This document shows, one piece after another, positions 43,048 to 52,211 of a stretch of DNA of 64,000 nt. The stretch covers positions 957,118 to 1,021,117 of the forward strand of contig JAVJOO010000002.1 of NCBI GenBank assembly GCA_040216735.1. The letters are read 5' to 3'. Source of the stretch: Alphaproteobacteria bacterium. GTDB taxonomy: Bacteria; Pseudomonadota; Alphaproteobacteria; SHVP01. The notes under the pieces are model-generated. The model was not told the DNA's origin, did not search any database, and saw nothing but the letters and a program-made list of their open reading frames with translations. A program made the position numbers and the translations under genes. Position 1 is the stretch's first letter. Each line of letters opens with the position of its first letter.

Positions 43048-45084
43048 CTAGGTATCGTTCGCGAGTTGGTCGGTCACACGTTTGACGATGGCGTCCGCCG
43101 AAATTTCGAAGTGCTCGTAGAGAGCCTCGGCCGGCGCGGACTCGCCGAACGATGCCATGCCGACAAATATCCCGTTCTCGCCGATGAACTCGTCCCAGCC
43201 CATCCGAACCCCGGCTTCGACGGCCACGCGGAGCGTACCCTGCCCAAGGACTGCGCGGCGGTATGCGGCGGGTTGCTGGCGGAAAAGTTCCCAAGACGGT
43301 ACCGAAACCACGCGGGTCGGGTGACCGGCGGCGGCGAGGCGGTCGCGCGCGTCCATGGCGACGGCCACCTCGGAGCCGGTCGCAAACAATGTCACGGCGG
43401 CGGTGCCGTCGGCGGGCGCCAGTTCATAGGCGCCCTTGCGGCACAGGTTTTCCGCGACGTGATCGACCCGCAGCGCCCGAAGCCCTTGCCGCGACAGCGC
43501 AATCACCGAGGGGCCGTCGGCCCGCTCGACCGCAATTTGCCAACACTCCGCCGTCTCAATGGCGTCCGCGGGACGCATGGTGACGACATTGGGCATGGCG
43601 CGAACGCTCGCCAAATGCTCGACCGGTTGATGGGTCGGCCCATCTTCGCCGAGCCCGATCGAATCGTGCGTCATCACATAGACGACCCGTTGCTTCATCA
43701 GGGCGGACAACCGTAGGGCCGGTCGTAGGTAATCGGTGAACACCAAGAAGGTGCCGCCGTAGGGAATGAAACCGCCGTGTAGCGCAAGACCGTTCATCGT
43801 CGCGGCCATACCGTGTTCACGAACACCGTAATGCACATAACGCCCGCCGAAATCGTCTGGCGTTACGGCGGCGAGATTCTTGGTTTTCGTGTTGTTCGAC
43901 CCGGTCAAATCCGCCGAGCCGCCGATCGTCGTTTCGAGCGCCGCGTTGATGACCTCGAGGGCCTCTTGCGAGGATTTCCGTGTGGCCCAGGTCGGCTTCT
44001 CGTCCGCCAACCGCGCCTTATAGGCAAGGACGGCTTGGTCGACCGGGGTGGTGTCGCCGGCCAACCCTGCCTCCCACGTTTCACGGGTCTTCTTGTCGAG
44101 TGTGCGGAGCCGTTGCAACCAAGCGCGGGACCGTCCGCGCCCACGGCCACCGACGGCGCGCCATTGGTCGAGAATATCCGGCGGAATGTCGAAGGGTGCG
44201 TGGGGCCAATTCAGCGCTTTACGGGCACCGTCGATTTCGGCTGCGCCCAGGGGCGAGCCGTGCGTCGCGGCGGTGCCCTGCTTGTTCGGGGCGCCAAACC
44301 CGATAATCGTCCGACACGCGACAAGCGACGGTCGGGGGTCCGCGTCCGCTGCCGCGATCGCGCGGGCGATATCCGCGGGGTCGTGACCGTCGGCCCGTTC
44401 GACGTGCCAACCCGAGGCGGTGAAGCGGGCTAGCTGGTCGTCGTTCACCGAGAGGGACGTCGCGCCGTCGATCGAAATGCTGTTGTCGTCGAACAGGACG
44501 TTCAACCGGCCCAACCGAAAATGGCCGGCCATGGAAATGGCCTCGTGGCTGATCCCTTCCATGAGGCAGCCGTCGCCCGCAATAACCCAGGTGCGGTGGT
44601 CGACGATTTCGTCGCCATACCGGGCATTGTGCAGACGTTCGCCCAAGGCCATGCCGACGGCGGTAGCCAAGCCCTGACCGAGCGGCCCAGTCGTGGTTTC
44701 GATCCCCGGCGCGGCGCCATATTCTGGGTGTCCCGGTGTGCGGCTACCCAGTTGCCGAAAGCGCTTCAGCTCGTCCAGCGTCATGTACTGGTAGCCGGTG
44801 AGGTAGAGCAGGCTGTACAGCAACATGGAGCCGTGGCCGGCCGACAGGACAAACCGGTCGCGGTCCGGCCAATCCGGCCAATCCGGGTCGAACTTCAGGA
44901 ATTTGGAGAAAAGGACCGTCGCGACATCGGCCATACCCATCGGCATGCCCGGATGTCCGCTGTTGGCCTGTTCGACCGCGTCCATCGCCAACGCCCTGAT
45001 GGCATTGGCCATAGCGCGCACCTCGTCGCTAGAGAGCTCGCGAGCGTCCACGGCAGGGGAAGTGTGTGTCTTTTTTGCGTTCAC
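43048..45084 (-). CDS. tkt: transketolase
   Basis: Thiamine-diphosphate enzyme that transfers two-carbon ketol units in the pentose phosphate and Calvin pathways (678 residues). Motifs include NSGHPGMPMG near residues 40-49, the GDGCLMEG TPP/metal loop, and THDSIGLGEDGPTHQPVEHL in the pyrimidine domain. The GTG at 45084 is favoured because a promoter at 45118-45146 would start transcription about 27 bases upstream; an ATG at 45210 lies before that promoter. First gene of the tkt-gap-unknown-fba-thiE operon. Confidence 0.95.
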   Translation of the reverse strand: MNAKKTHTSPAVDARELSSDEVRAMANAIRALAMDAVEQANSGHPGMPMGMADVATVLFSKFLKFDPDWPDWPDRDRFVLSAGHGSMLLYSLLYLTGYQYMTLDELKRFRQLGSRTPGHPEYGAAPGIETTTGPLGQGLATAVGMALGERLHNARYGDEIVDHRTWVIAGDGCLMEGISHEAISMAGHFRLGRLNVLFDDNSISIDGATSLSVNDDQLARFTASGWHVERADGHDPADIARAIAAADADPRPSLVACRTIIGFGAPNKQGTAATHGSPLGAAEIDGARKALNWPHAPFDIPPDILDQWRAVGGRGRGRSRAWLQRLRTLDKKTRETWEAGLAGDTTPVDQAVLAYKARLADEKPTWATRKSSQEALEVINAALETTIGGSADLTGSNNTKTKNLAAVTPDDFGGRYVHYGVREHGMAATMNGLALHGGFIPYGGTFLVFTDYLRPALRLSALMKQRVVYVMTHDSIGLGEDGPTHQPVEHLASVRAMPNVVTMRPADAIETAECWQIAVERADGPSVIALSRQGLRALRVDHVAENLCRKGAYELAPADGTAAVTLFATGSEVAVAMDARDRLAAAGHPTRVVSVPSWELFRQQPAAYRRAVLGQGTLRVAVEAGVRMGWDEFIGENGIFVGMASFGESAPAEALYEHFEISADAIVKRVTDQLANDT

Positions 45085-45117
45085 GGAACCGCCCGGCTGG
45101 CGTTGCAGGCGAGGCGC

Positions 45118-45146
45118 AAGATGAAGGGCGGGACCAATGGCGTCAA
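45118..45146 (-). promoter_or_regulatory. promoter of the tkt operon
   Basis: Minus-strand TTGACG (45146-45141), 17-base spacer, CATCTT (45123-45118). It fits the GTG start of tkt at 45084. Confidence 0.6.
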
Positions 45147-45195
45147 CCGACTTCGTGAGCCTACCCGAAGCGTCCCGCCAATCGTCGCGGCAATG

Positions 45196-45225
45196 TTGAC
45201 GCCCGCGCACGGCGACGCCTATCCT
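45196..45225 (+). promoter_or_regulatory. promoter of the DUF4164-zapA unit
   Basis: TTGACG (45196-45201), 18-base spacer and TATCCT (45220-45225). Predicted transcription starts near 45231, where a short open frame also begins. Confidence 0.65.
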
Positions 45226-45230
45226 GATCT

Positions 45231-45278
45231 ATGAAAAGCGCGCTCGAAGCGCCCGAAAAGAAACGCAAACAACACTAA
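45231..45278 (+). other. possible leaderless 15-residue upstream frame
   Basis: ATG at the predicted transcription start, then 14 codons rich in Lys and Arg (ending KKRKQH) and a TAA, 22 bases before the DUF4164 gene. No ribosome site is possible for a transcript starting here, so translation would be leaderless. It may be chance. Confidence 0.2.
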
Positions 45279-45300
45279 CCTAGAAAGCTGGTCGGCGGAG

Positions 45301-45582
45301 ATGCCCGAGCGCGAGTCTGCAAAAAACCGGTTGGAAGAAGCGGTCGCCCGTCTTGAGACCGCGATCGCCGGCGTCGCCGACGGTCCCAAGACTTCGGAAC
45401 TGGAAAAAGAACGGGCGCAATTGTCCGACGAGCTCGGGTCGCTGCGCACCGAACACAAGGCGGTCACCGGGCAGCTTCAAAGCTTGCAGGACGACTACAA
45501 GGCGTTGGAAAAAGTGGTCGATCAGGTCACCGATCGGCTCGATGCCACCATCGAGCGCCTGCGAGCGGTTTTGGAAGCATAA
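45301..45582 (+). CDS. DUF4164 coiled-coil protein
   Basis: A 93-residue coiled-coil protein of the DUF4164 family found upstream of zapA in alphaproteobacteria; function unknown, possibly division-related by association. Nearly the whole length is heptad helix (KNRLEEAVARLETAI; LEKERAQLSDELGSL; ALEKVVDQVTDRL). A GGAG directly abuts the ATG, an unusually short spacing, but no other in-frame start exists upstream. zapA begins 4 bases after its stop. Confidence 0.85.
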   Translation: MPERESAKNRLEEAVARLETAIAGVADGPKTSELEKERAQLSDELGSLRTEHKAVTGQLQSLQDDYKALEKVVDQVTDRLDATIERLRAVLEA

Positions 45583-45586
45583 CCCG

Positions 45587-45916
45587 ATGGCGGTCGTGGA
45601 TGTGGTCGTCAACGGCCGGACCTATCAGGTCGCCTGTGACGACGGACAAGAAGATCATCTCGTCGATCTCGCGGGCTATGTCGACAAGCGGGTCGCCGAG
45701 TTGGCCAAGACCATGGGACAAGTTGGCGATGCCCGCCTTATCCTGATGGCGGCATTGCTGGTCGCCGACGAACTGTCGGAAGCTATCGAATTGGTCGATT
45801 CCCTGAAGCAAACGGCGGAAGACGGCCAAGAAGAGCGTGCCGGGGAGGTCGAATCGACGTTCGCCGCGTTCGCCAGCAGGATCGAGAGCATTGCCGCCCG
45901 CCTGGAGAGCGGCTAA
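45587..45916 (+). CDS. zapA: cell division protein ZapA
   Basis: Small cytoplasmic protein (109 residues) that bundles FtsZ filaments at the division ring. The globular N-terminal domain VDVVVNGRTYQVACDDGQEDHLVDLAGYVDKRV is typical, followed by the MAALLVADELSEAIEL helix and a C-terminal coiled coil. It lies 4 bases after DUF4164 and directly before the 6S RNA gene, the linkage seen in many proteobacteria. Confidence 0.93.
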   Translation: MAVVDVVVNGRTYQVACDDGQEDHLVDLAGYVDKRVAELAKTMGQVGDARLILMAALLVADELSEAIELVDSLKQTAEDGQEERAGEVESTFAAFASRIESIAARLESG

Positions 45917-45939
45917 TTATTGCGGGCGGGCGAGTTCTG

Positions 45940-46090
45940 CTCGGTTCGATCGGCCACGTATCCCTGGGGTCAATACCGTTTTCTCCGGGAGCTGCCTCTG
46001 TCGGGACTGTGGTCCCGGTATCGCGGCACCCACCTGCTTCGGCAGGCCACAGAGGAACGAAAGATCCGGACGGCCGTAGCGGTCTCGCCC
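45940..46090 (+). ncRNA. ssrS: 6S RNA (approximate ends)
   Basis: The zapA-ygfA gap holds a sequence that folds like 6S RNA, the sigma-70 RNA polymerase inhibitor. Pairings seen: outer stem CGGCC 45951-45955 with GGCCG 46072-46076; CCGG 45985-45988 with CCGG 46066-46069; CCTCTGT 45995-46001 with ACAGAGG 46049-46055; hairpin CGGGAC/GTCCCG 46002-46017; tetraloop hairpin CCTGC-TTCG-GCAGG 46033-46046. Position between zapA and ygfA is the classic 6S locus. Exact ends are not visible. Confidence 0.8.
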
Positions 46091-46105
46091 CACACTATCC
46101 AAGCC

Positions 46106-46660
46106 ATGGATAGCCGAGAGACACTCCGACAGGAAGGCCGCCGCCGCCGCGCAGCGGTTGCCGTAGGCGATTCCGGCGCAAGCCTTGCCGCACGGTTTCT
46201 ATCGAGCATCCCCTACCGCGCGCATGAAACCGTTTCCGGATACTGGCCGGTTGGCCGCGAGATGGACGATCGACCGCTCCTGCGCGCCCTTCGGGCCGAA
46301 CGTCTTGCGGTGGCGTTGCCGACGGTTGTCAAAGAAGGATGCGCCCTACAGTTTCGCGCCTGGGACGGGGCCGAAGATCTTGCACCAGGACCCTACGGGA
46401 TACCGGCGCCGCCCACGAGCGCCCCGCAGTTGCGCCCGACCTTGGTGATCGTGCCCCTGGTTCTGTACGACGCCGCTGGACACCGGCTGGGGTCCGGCAA
46501 AGGCTTTTACGACCGGACCCTGGCGGAGCTCCGGGGGGTATCGACGATATTGGCGGTGGGGGTCGCCTTCGCCGCGCAGCGGATCGCGGCGCTGCCCGCG
46601 TTGCCGACAGATCAGCGATTGGACGCGGTCGTGACCGAAGTAGGAGTAGAGTGGTTCTGA
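46106..46660 (+). CDS. ygfA: 5-formyltetrahydrofolate cyclo-ligase
   Basis: Converts 5-formyl-THF to 5,10-methenyl-THF with ATP (184 residues). The family end motif GHRLGSGKGFYDRTLA is clear, with VPLVLYDAAGHRLG before it and YWPVGREMD (substrate region) near residue 45. The ATG at 46106 gives the normal N terminus (MDSRETLRQEGRRRR); upstream in-frame codons fall inside 6S RNA. The ymdB-like gene starts 1 base after the stop. Confidence 0.92.
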   Translation: MDSRETLRQEGRRRRAAVAVGDSGASLAARFLSSIPYRAHETVSGYWPVGREMDDRPLLRALRAERLAVALPTVVKEGCALQFRAWDGAEDLAPGPYGIPAPPTSAPQLRPTLVIVPLVLYDAAGHRLGSGKGFYDRTLAELRGVSTILAVGVAFAAQRIAALPALPTDQRLDAVVTEVGVEWF

Positions 46661-46661
46661 C

Positions 46662-47498
46662 ATGAGGTGTTTGTTTTTGGGCGATGTGGTCGGCCGGGCC
46701 GGCCGCGACGCCGTGATCGAAAAGGTCGCCGACCTAAGGGCGCGACTGAGCCTCGATCTGGTCGTCGTCAACGGTGAGAATGCCGCGGGCGGTTTCGGTA
46801 TCACCGAGGATATCTGCCAGAGCTTCTATGCCGCGGGGGTCGACATTGTCACCGGCGGCAACCATAGCTGGGATCAACAACAGGTCATCGGCTATATCGA
46901 CAGCGATAGTCGGTTGTTGCGTCCCCTGAACATCGCCCCCGATTCACCGGGCCGCGGGGGGCAAATCTACGACCTCGCGGGCCGCAAGGTGATGGTGATC
47001 AACCTCCAGGGACAGGTGTTCATGGAGCCCAACGACAGCCCATTTCGGGCGGTCGACAGGGCGCTGACGAACGTCCGCCTCGGCGCGACGGTCCATTTCA
47101 TCCTGGTCGATTTCCACGCCGAGGCGACGAGCGAGAAGATGGCGATGGGACATTTTCTGGATGGTCGCGTGAGCGCGGTCTTCGGTTCCCACCAACAGGT
47201 ACCTACCGCGGATGCAATGATTCTCGGGGGCGGGACCGCCTATCAGACCGACGCCGGCATGTGCGGCGACTACGATTCGGTGATTGGCATGGACAAGGGT
47301 GTGCCGCTCGACCGCTTTATGGGACGGGTCGTGCGCGCCCGGATGACCCCGGCGTTAGGCGAGGCAACGCTCTGCGGCGTTTACGTTGAAACCGACGACA
47401 AAACGGGTCTTGCAACGGCGGTCGCGCCGGTCCGTTTGGGCGGTCGGCTCGCCCCGGCGTGGCCTATTTCCTCGTCCGCCGCCGCAATATCGCCATAA
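46662..47498 (+). CDS. YmdB-type metallophosphoesterase (TIGR00282)
   Basis: Dinuclear-metal phosphoesterase of the TIGR00282/YmdB family (278 residues); the Bacillus protein degrades cyclic nucleotides and affects biofilm. Motifs are FLGDVVGRAGRDAV (residues 5-18), VVNGENAAGGFG (35-46), TGGNHSWD (64-71) and LVDFHAEATSEK near 148-159, all intact metal ligands. The C terminus is Ser/Ala-rich and unconserved. It closes the zapA-6S-ygfA unit. Confidence 0.92.
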   Translation: MRCLFLGDVVGRAGRDAVIEKVADLRARLSLDLVVVNGENAAGGFGITEDICQSFYAAGVDIVTGGNHSWDQQQVIGYIDSDSRLLRPLNIAPDSPGRGGQIYDLAGRKVMVINLQGQVFMEPNDSPFRAVDRALTNVRLGATVHFILVDFHAEATSEKMAMGHFLDGRVSAVFGSHQQVPTADAMILGGGTAYQTDAGMCGDYDSVIGMDKGVPLDRFMGRVVRARMTPALGEATLCGVYVETDDKTGLATAVAPVRLGGRLAPAWPISSSAAAISP

Positions 47499-47548
47499 AC
47501 CCTCGATAAGTCAGCATCTGGGGCGCCTGTCGCTGGCTGCTTCTCGCA

Positions 47549-47574
47549 CAATATCTGGTATAAACCGGATATTG
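47549..47574. promoter_or_regulatory. AT-rich inverted repeat before yebC-ruvCAB
   Basis: CAATATCTGGT and ACCGGATATTG form an eleven-base stem (one G-T pair) around the loop ATAA, 31 bases before the yebC start. It contains TATAAA, so it may be an operator over a promoter or an RNA hairpin. It is not a LexA box. Confidence 0.5.
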
Positions 47575-47605
47575 TCTTACCAGCATTAGAGTGGCATTCC
47601 CGAGC

Positions 47606-48355
47606 ATGGCCGGTCATTCCCAATTCAAGAACATCATGTTTCGAAAGGGCGCGCAGGATGCGAAGCGCGCCAAGGTCTTTGGCAAGCTTATTCGCGAACT
47701 GACGATCGCGGCGCGGTCCGGACAACCGGACCCCGCCGCGAACCCGAGGCTCCGCACTGCTATTGCGGCGGCTAAGGCGGCGAACTTGCCGAAAGACACC
47801 ATGGAGCGGGCGATCAAACGCGGGGCGGGCGAAACCGACGGCGAAAACTTCGAGGAGATTCGCTATGAGGGCTACGGGCCGGGCGGTATCGCCGTCATCG
47901 TCGAGGCGCTGACCGACAACCGCAACCGCACCGCCAGCGAAGTGCGCAGCGCCTTTACAAAGAACGGCGGTTCGCTCGGCGAAACGAATTCCGTTTCGTT
48001 CCAATTCAATCGGGTTGGCTCGATTCGTTACGAAGCGGCGGTCGCGACGGCGGACGACGTTCTCGAGATCGCCATCGACGTCGGTGCCGATGAGGTCGAG
48101 TCCGATGCGGAGATGCATGAGTTCCTGTGCGCCCCCGACGGGTTCTACGAGGTGCGCGAAGCGCTCCAGGCCAAGTTGGGCGATCCGCAATCGGCCGAGA
48201 TGATGTGGCGGCCGAGCAACACGGTGCCCATAGAGGGAGACCAAGCCCGGGCTCTGTTCAAGCTGATCGAAGCGCTCGATGACAGCGACGACGTTCAAAG
48301 CGTGTCGGCTAACTACGACGTCAGCGACGCCGAACTGGAAAGCCTTGGCGGATAG
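47606..48355 (+). CDS. yebC: YebC/PmpR family protein
   Basis: TACO1/YebC family protein (249 residues). Members are described as transcription regulators, and recently as factors that rescue ribosomes at proline stretches. The start [23 protein letters not shown] and [40 protein letters not shown] are canonical. The ATG at 47606 is preferred to a GTG at 47591. It leads the ruvCAB genes, 9 bases before ruvC, as in many bacteria. Confidence 0.96.
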   Translation: MAGHSQFKNIMFRKGAQDAKRAKVFGKLIRELTIAARSGQPDPAANPRLRTAIAAAKAANLPKDTMERAIKRGAGETDGENFEEIRYEGYGPGGIAVIVEALTDNRNRTASEVRSAFTKNGGSLGETNSVSFQFNRVGSIRYEAAVATADDVLEIAIDVGADEVESDAEMHEFLCAPDGFYEVREALQAKLGDPQSAEMMWRPSNTVPIEGDQARALFKLIEALDDSDDVQSVSANYDVSDAELESLGG

Positions 48356-48364
48356 GACGCGCAC

Positions 48365-48874
48365 ATGATTCTGCTGGGGCTTGACCCTGGGCTGCGGGCG
48401 ACCGGGTGGGGGGCGATCTCCCTCGATGAAGGTCGGCTTCGGCATATCGCGAACGGCACGATTCGCACCACCGCGAGCGCGTCCCTCGCGGAGCGTCTCT
48501 ATGAAATATTTCGCGGCGTCGTCGACGTCGTCGAACGGATTGCGCCGAACGCCGCCGCCATCGAGGAAACCTTCGTCAACAAAAACCCCGATAGCACCCT
48601 CAAGCTCGGACAGGCCCGCGGCGTTGCCATGCTGGCACCGGCGACGCTGGGCATACCTGTGGGCGAGTACGCCGCCAATTTGGTCAAGAAAACCGTTGTC
48701 GGCACGGGGCACGCCGACAAAAGACAGATTCAAGCGATGGTGTCGCATCTTCTACCCGGCGTTCGCATCGATAGCAGCGATTCGGCCGATGCCCTGGCTG
48801 TTGCGATCTGTCACGGCCACCATCTGCCGCCACCCAATGTCCGGCGCACGGACCTCGCGGAGCGCAGGCAGTGA
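48365..48874 (+). CDS. ruvC: Holliday junction resolvase RuvC
   Basis: Endonuclease that cuts Holliday junctions during recombination (169 residues). The four acidic catalytic residues are visible: Asp7 (LGLDPG), Glu67 (IEETFVNKNP), Asp139 and Asp142 (DSSDSADALA). The stop overlaps the GTG of ruvA (GTGA at 48871-48874). Confidence 0.96.
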   Translation: MILLGLDPGLRATGWGAISLDEGRLRHIANGTIRTTASASLAERLYEIFRGVVDVVERIAPNAAAIEETFVNKNPDSTLKLGQARGVAMLAPATLGIPVGEYAANLVKKTVVGTGHADKRQIQAMVSHLLPGVRIDSSDSADALAVAICHGHHLPPPNVRRTDLAERRQ

Positions 48875-49512
48875 TCGCCAAGCTCAAAGGAGTCGTCGAT
48901 TCGGTCGGATCGGACCGCGCCGTGCTCGACGTCAACGGCGTCGGCTACCTCGTTTTCTGTCCGGCGGGAACGCTTCGGGATCTCCCCCCACCGGGCGGTG
49001 CGGCGACGTTGCTCATCGACACCCACGTCCGTGAAGACCACATCCACCTCTATGGCTTCTCGGATTCTCTGGAACGCGACTGGTTCCGGTTGTTGCAAAC
49101 GGTGCAAGGGGTCGGCGCGCGGGTGGCAATCGCGATCCTGTCGGTAATTGGCCCCGCACAACTCGCCGAAGCGATCGCCGCCCAAGACAAAGCGCCGGTG
49201 ACCCATGCGCCTGGGGTCGGCGCGAAGTTGGCCCAGCGCATTGTCGCGGAACTCAAAGACAAAGTTCCTTCGTTGATCGAGGTGCTGTCGTCGGGCGCGC
49301 CCGATGGCGCGGACGGCACACGTACCGCGCGCGGTTTGGTCAGCGACGCCGCAGCGGACGCGGTCTCGGCGCTCGTCAATCTGGGATACAGGCGTGTCGA
49401 AGCCTTTACCGCGGTAGCGGCGGTCGCACGGGACCAGGCGGGCGACCTCGAAGTTGAAGCGCTCATCCGCAGTGCGTTGCGCGAGTTGGCGCAGACCGGG
49501 AAAGTCGCGTGA
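48871..49512 (+). CDS. ruvA: Holliday junction DNA helicase RuvA
   Basis: Binds the four-way junction and loads RuvB (213 residues). Domain I opens [26 protein letters not shown], two helix-hairpin-helix motifs lie at [17 protein letters not shown] and [14 protein letters not shown], and the C-terminal domain III ([14 protein letters not shown]) contacts RuvB. GTG start overlapping ruvC; the stop overlaps the GTG of ruvB. Confidence 0.95.
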   Translation: MIAKLKGVVDSVGSDRAVLDVNGVGYLVFCPAGTLRDLPPPGGAATLLIDTHVREDHIHLYGFSDSLERDWFRLLQTVQGVGARVAIAILSVIGPAQLAEAIAAQDKAPVTHAPGVGAKLAQRIVAELKDKVPSLIEVLSSGAPDGADGTRTARGLVSDAAADAVSALVNLGYRRVEAFTAVAAVARDQAGDLEVEALIRSALRELAQTGKVA

Positions 49513-50564
49513 GCGGCGCTGCCCAGGACCGGCTGGTGGCGGCGGACATCCAGGAGGACGATGTCCTCGGCCCCGGCATTCGACCGGTCTCGCTGGACGA
49601 TTTCGTCGGCCAGGGCCAAGTCTGCGCCAATCTTCGGGTGTTCGTTGAGGCGGCGCGCGCGCGGAGCGAGGCATTGGATCACGTGCTTTTCGTCGGGCCG
49701 CCCGGCCTGGGTAAGACCACGCTCGCCCAAATCGTCGCACGCGAGCTTGGCGTCAGTTTTCGCGCAACCGCTGGACCGGTGATCGCGCGGTCCGGGGATC
49801 TCGCCGCGCTATTGACGAATCTCCAACCGCACGACGTTCTTTTTATCGACGAGATCCACCGGCTTAGCCCCGCCGTTGAAGAAATTCTCTATCCCGCGAT
49901 GGAGGACTTTCATCTCGATCTGATCATTGGCGAAGGGCCGGCCGCCCGGTCGGTGCGGATCGACCTGCCGCCGTTTACGCTGGTAGGGGCGACGACGCGG
50001 TCTGGGCTCCTGACGACGCCGCTGCGCGAGCGCTTCGGAATTCCGTTGCGGTTGAATTTTTACGATACCGCCGACCTCGTCTTGATCGTCAGCCGAGGGG
50101 CGAGAATTCTCAACGTGCCGTTGAGCGACGAGGGGGCCTTGGAAATTGCCCGTCGGTCGCGCGGTACGCCGCGGATCGCCGGGCGGCTTCTGCGCCGGGT
50201 GCGCGATTTCGCCGCCGTAGCGGGGCACGACCGGATCGATCGCCTTGTCGCTTCCGAGGCGTTGCGCCGGTTGGAGGTCGATGAGCGCGGTCTCGATGCG
50301 ATGGATCGCCGTTACCTCTCGTGCATCGCCGAATCCTTTGGCGGCGGGCCAGTCGGCATCGAAACCATGGCGGCAGCTTTGTCCGAACCCCGCGATGCCA
50401 TCGAGGAAATCGTCGAGCCGTTCTTGATTCAAGAGGGCCTCCTGCAGCGTACGCCGCGCGGACGCCAACTCACGGCCGCGGCGTTCGCCCATCTTGGCTT
50501 GGCCGCGCCCGCCGCGGCGACGCGCCAACTCGAGATGCCGGTTGCCGAGGTCGACGATGACTGA
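49509..50564 (+). CDS. ruvB: Holliday junction DNA helicase RuvB
   Basis: AAA+ motor that drives branch migration (351 residues). Walker A GPPGLGKT (63-70), Walker [10 protein letters not shown] near 113-121, sensor GATTRSGLL and the arginine-finger region are intact, and the C-terminal winged helix ([24 protein letters not shown]) binds DNA. GTG start overlaps ruvA. The stop lies inside the ybgC start region. Confidence 0.97.
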   Translation: MSGAAQDRLVAADIQEDDVLGPGIRPVSLDDFVGQGQVCANLRVFVEAARARSEALDHVLFVGPPGLGKTTLAQIVARELGVSFRATAGPVIARSGDLAALLTNLQPHDVLFIDEIHRLSPAVEEILYPAMEDFHLDLIIGEGPAARSVRIDLPPFTLVGATTRSGLLTTPLRERFGIPLRLNFYDTADLVLIVSRGARILNVPLSDEGALEIARRSRGTPRIAGRLLRRVRDFAAVAGHDRIDRLVASEALRRLEVDERGLDAMDRRYLSCIAESFGGGPVGIETMAAALSEPRDAIEEIVEPFLIQEGLLQRTPRGRQLTAAAFAHLGLAAPAAATRQLEMPVAEVDDD

Positions 50565-51024
50565 TGTGTCTCCCGAAGAGCCGAGTGCAGGGCGGATCGA
50601 TCGCGGCGGCATCCATCATTTGCCGATGCGGGTCTATTACGAGGATACCGATGCTGCGGGCATCGTTTACTACGCAAATTATTTGAAGTTCGTCGAACGC
50701 GCGCGAACCGACATGATGCGGTTGCTCGGCGTCACCCATTCCCTAATGGCGTCGCAGGACGGCCTCTCCTTCGTCGTGCGAGGTTGCAGCGTTAAGTACC
50801 GCAAGCCCGCGCGGCTAGACGACGGGCTCGACGTAAGAACGCGCATCGAGCGGATCCGCGGCCCAGTGCTAGATGTCGTACAAAACGTTCATCGCGCAGA
50901 CGATCTTTTGGTTGCGATCGACCTTCGCATCGCCTGCATGAACGGCGAGGGTCGGGTTCAAAGTTTGCCGCCACGGATCGCCGCCGCGTTCGCGCGAATC
51001 GTCCAACCGCTATCCGCGACTTAA
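50557..51024 (+). CDS. ybgC: YbgC acyl-CoA thioesterase of the Tol-Pal cluster
   Basis: Hotdog thioesterase (155 residues) that acts on acyl-CoA or acyl-ACP and associates with the membrane phospholipid-synthesis machinery in E. coli. The active-site stretch [28 protein letters not shown] carries the catalytic Asp near residue 29. It overlaps the ruvB end and precedes tolQ by 12 bases, so recombination and envelope genes share one transcript. Confidence 0.95.
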   Translation: MTDVSPEEPSAGRIDRGGIHHLPMRVYYEDTDAAGIVYYANYLKFVERARTDMMRLLGVTHSLMASQDGLSFVVRGCSVKYRKPARLDDGLDVRTRIERIRGPVLDVVQNVHRADDLLVAIDLRIACMNGEGRVQSLPPRIAAAFARIVQPLSAT

Positions 51025-51036
51025 CCAGGGAGCACC

Positions 51037-51768
51037 ATGGAACAACAAGCAGTTGAAGCGGCTGCAATCGCGGGGTCGGTCTCCGGAGACCTCTCGATTC
51101 TTAGCCTCGTTTTGCACGCCGACATCGTCGTCAAGCTCGTCCTTGTGTTGCTTGTCGGTGCCTCTATTTGGTGTTGGGCAATCATCTTCGACAAGGTGCG
51201 CCGTATTCGCCGGGTCTCGGCCAAGGCGGGCGAATTCGAAGAGGTCTTTTGGTCGGGCGGATCGCTCGAGGATCTCTACGACCGGATCGGGACCAAGGCC
51301 GACCATCCGATGGCGATGTTGTTCTCGTCGGCGATGCGGGAGTGGCGTCGGTCCGGTGCCCATGGACTCGTTGCCAACGACAAATTGTCGACCGGCGTGC
51401 AAGAGCGCATCGGTCAGGTGATGCGCTTGACCATCGCGCGCGAGCTCGACCGGCTCGAACGTTACATGGGCTTTCTTGCAACGGTCGGTTCCACCGCGCC
51501 GTTCATCGGCCTGTTCGGCACCGTGTGGGGTATCATGAATAGCTTCCAGTCGATTGCGTTGAGCAAGAACACAAGCCTCGCGGTCGTTGCGCCCGGCATT
51601 GCCGAGGCGCTTTTCGCCACCGCCTTGGGTCTGGTCGCGGCGATTCCGGCGGTCGTGGCCTACAACAAATTTTCCAGCGATCTCAATCGATTTGCCGGGC
51701 GCCTGGAGGGATTTGCAGGCGAGTTCTCGGCGATCCTCTCGCGCCAACTTGACGAGCGGAGCAGTTAG
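51037..51768 (+). CDS. tolQ: Tol-Pal proton channel subunit TolQ
   Basis: Inner-membrane subunit (243 residues) of the TolQR motor that energizes the Tol-Pal system for outer-membrane constriction at division. Three helices are visible: near residues 24-48, 145-170 (GFLATVGSTAPFIGLFGTVWGIM) and 180-205 (GIAEALFATALGLVAAIPAVV). AGGGAG precedes the ATG. Its stop overlaps the tolR GTG by one base. Confidence 0.97.
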   Translation: MEQQAVEAAAIAGSVSGDLSILSLVLHADIVVKLVLVLLVGASIWCWAIIFDKVRRIRRVSAKAGEFEEVFWSGGSLEDLYDRIGTKADHPMAMLFSSAMREWRRSGAHGLVANDKLSTGVQERIGQVMRLTIARELDRLERYMGFLATVGSTAPFIGLFGTVWGIMNSFQSIALSKNTSLAVVAPGIAEALFATALGLVAAIPAVVAYNKFSSDLNRFAGRLEGFAGEFSAILSRQLDERSS

Positions 51769-52202
51769 TGGCGGCGCTCCTATCTCGGCAGACCAAGCGC
51801 GACGGTCGCGGCCATCGCCTCATGGCCGAAATCAACGTAACGCCGTTCGTCGATGTGATGTTGGTGCTCTTGATCGTCTTCATGGTGACGGCACCTCTCC
51901 TGACGGTCGGCGTTTCGGTTGAATTGCCCGAAACGGCGGCGGCGCCAATCGCCGGCCAAGACGAACCGCTCGCGGTCAGCATCGATTCGTCGGGCCGGGT
52001 CTACATCCAGGATTCCGAAGTCAGTATGGAAACGCTGATTCCGCGGCTCGAAGCAATTACCCAAAACAATCCTGACGCGCGCATTTTCGTCCGCGGCGAT
52101 AGGTCGATCGACTACGGGCGCGTGATGGAAGTGATGGGGACCCTTAACGGCGCGGGCTTTAGGCGAGTGGCGCTCATCACCGAGCGGCCCCGGGCGAACT
52201 AG
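51768..52202 (+). CDS. tolR: Tol-Pal proton channel subunit TolR
   Basis: Single-span protein (144 residues) pairing with TolQ. The helix after AEINVTPFVDVMLVLLIVFMV contains Asp29, the proton carrier. The periplasmic domain follows (RVYIQDSEVSMETL; IFVRGDRSIDYGRVMEVM). GTG start overlapping tolQ. Confidence 0.96.
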   Translation: MAALLSRQTKRDGRGHRLMAEINVTPFVDVMLVLLIVFMVTAPLLTVGVSVELPETAAAPIAGQDEPLAVSIDSSGRVYIQDSEVSMETLIPRLEAITQNNPDARIFVRGDRSIDYGRVMEVMGTLNGAGFRRVALITERPRAN

Positions 52203-52211
52203 GGGCAAACT

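Noticed and set aside
47381-48748. Open frame of 455 codons antisense to yebC and ruvC
   Set aside because: It spans several well-identified genes on the other strand and has no family motif; GC-driven shadow.
48811-49740. Open frame of 309 codons antisense to ruvA and the start of ruvB
   Set aside because: Shadow of two overlapping core genes with no domain.
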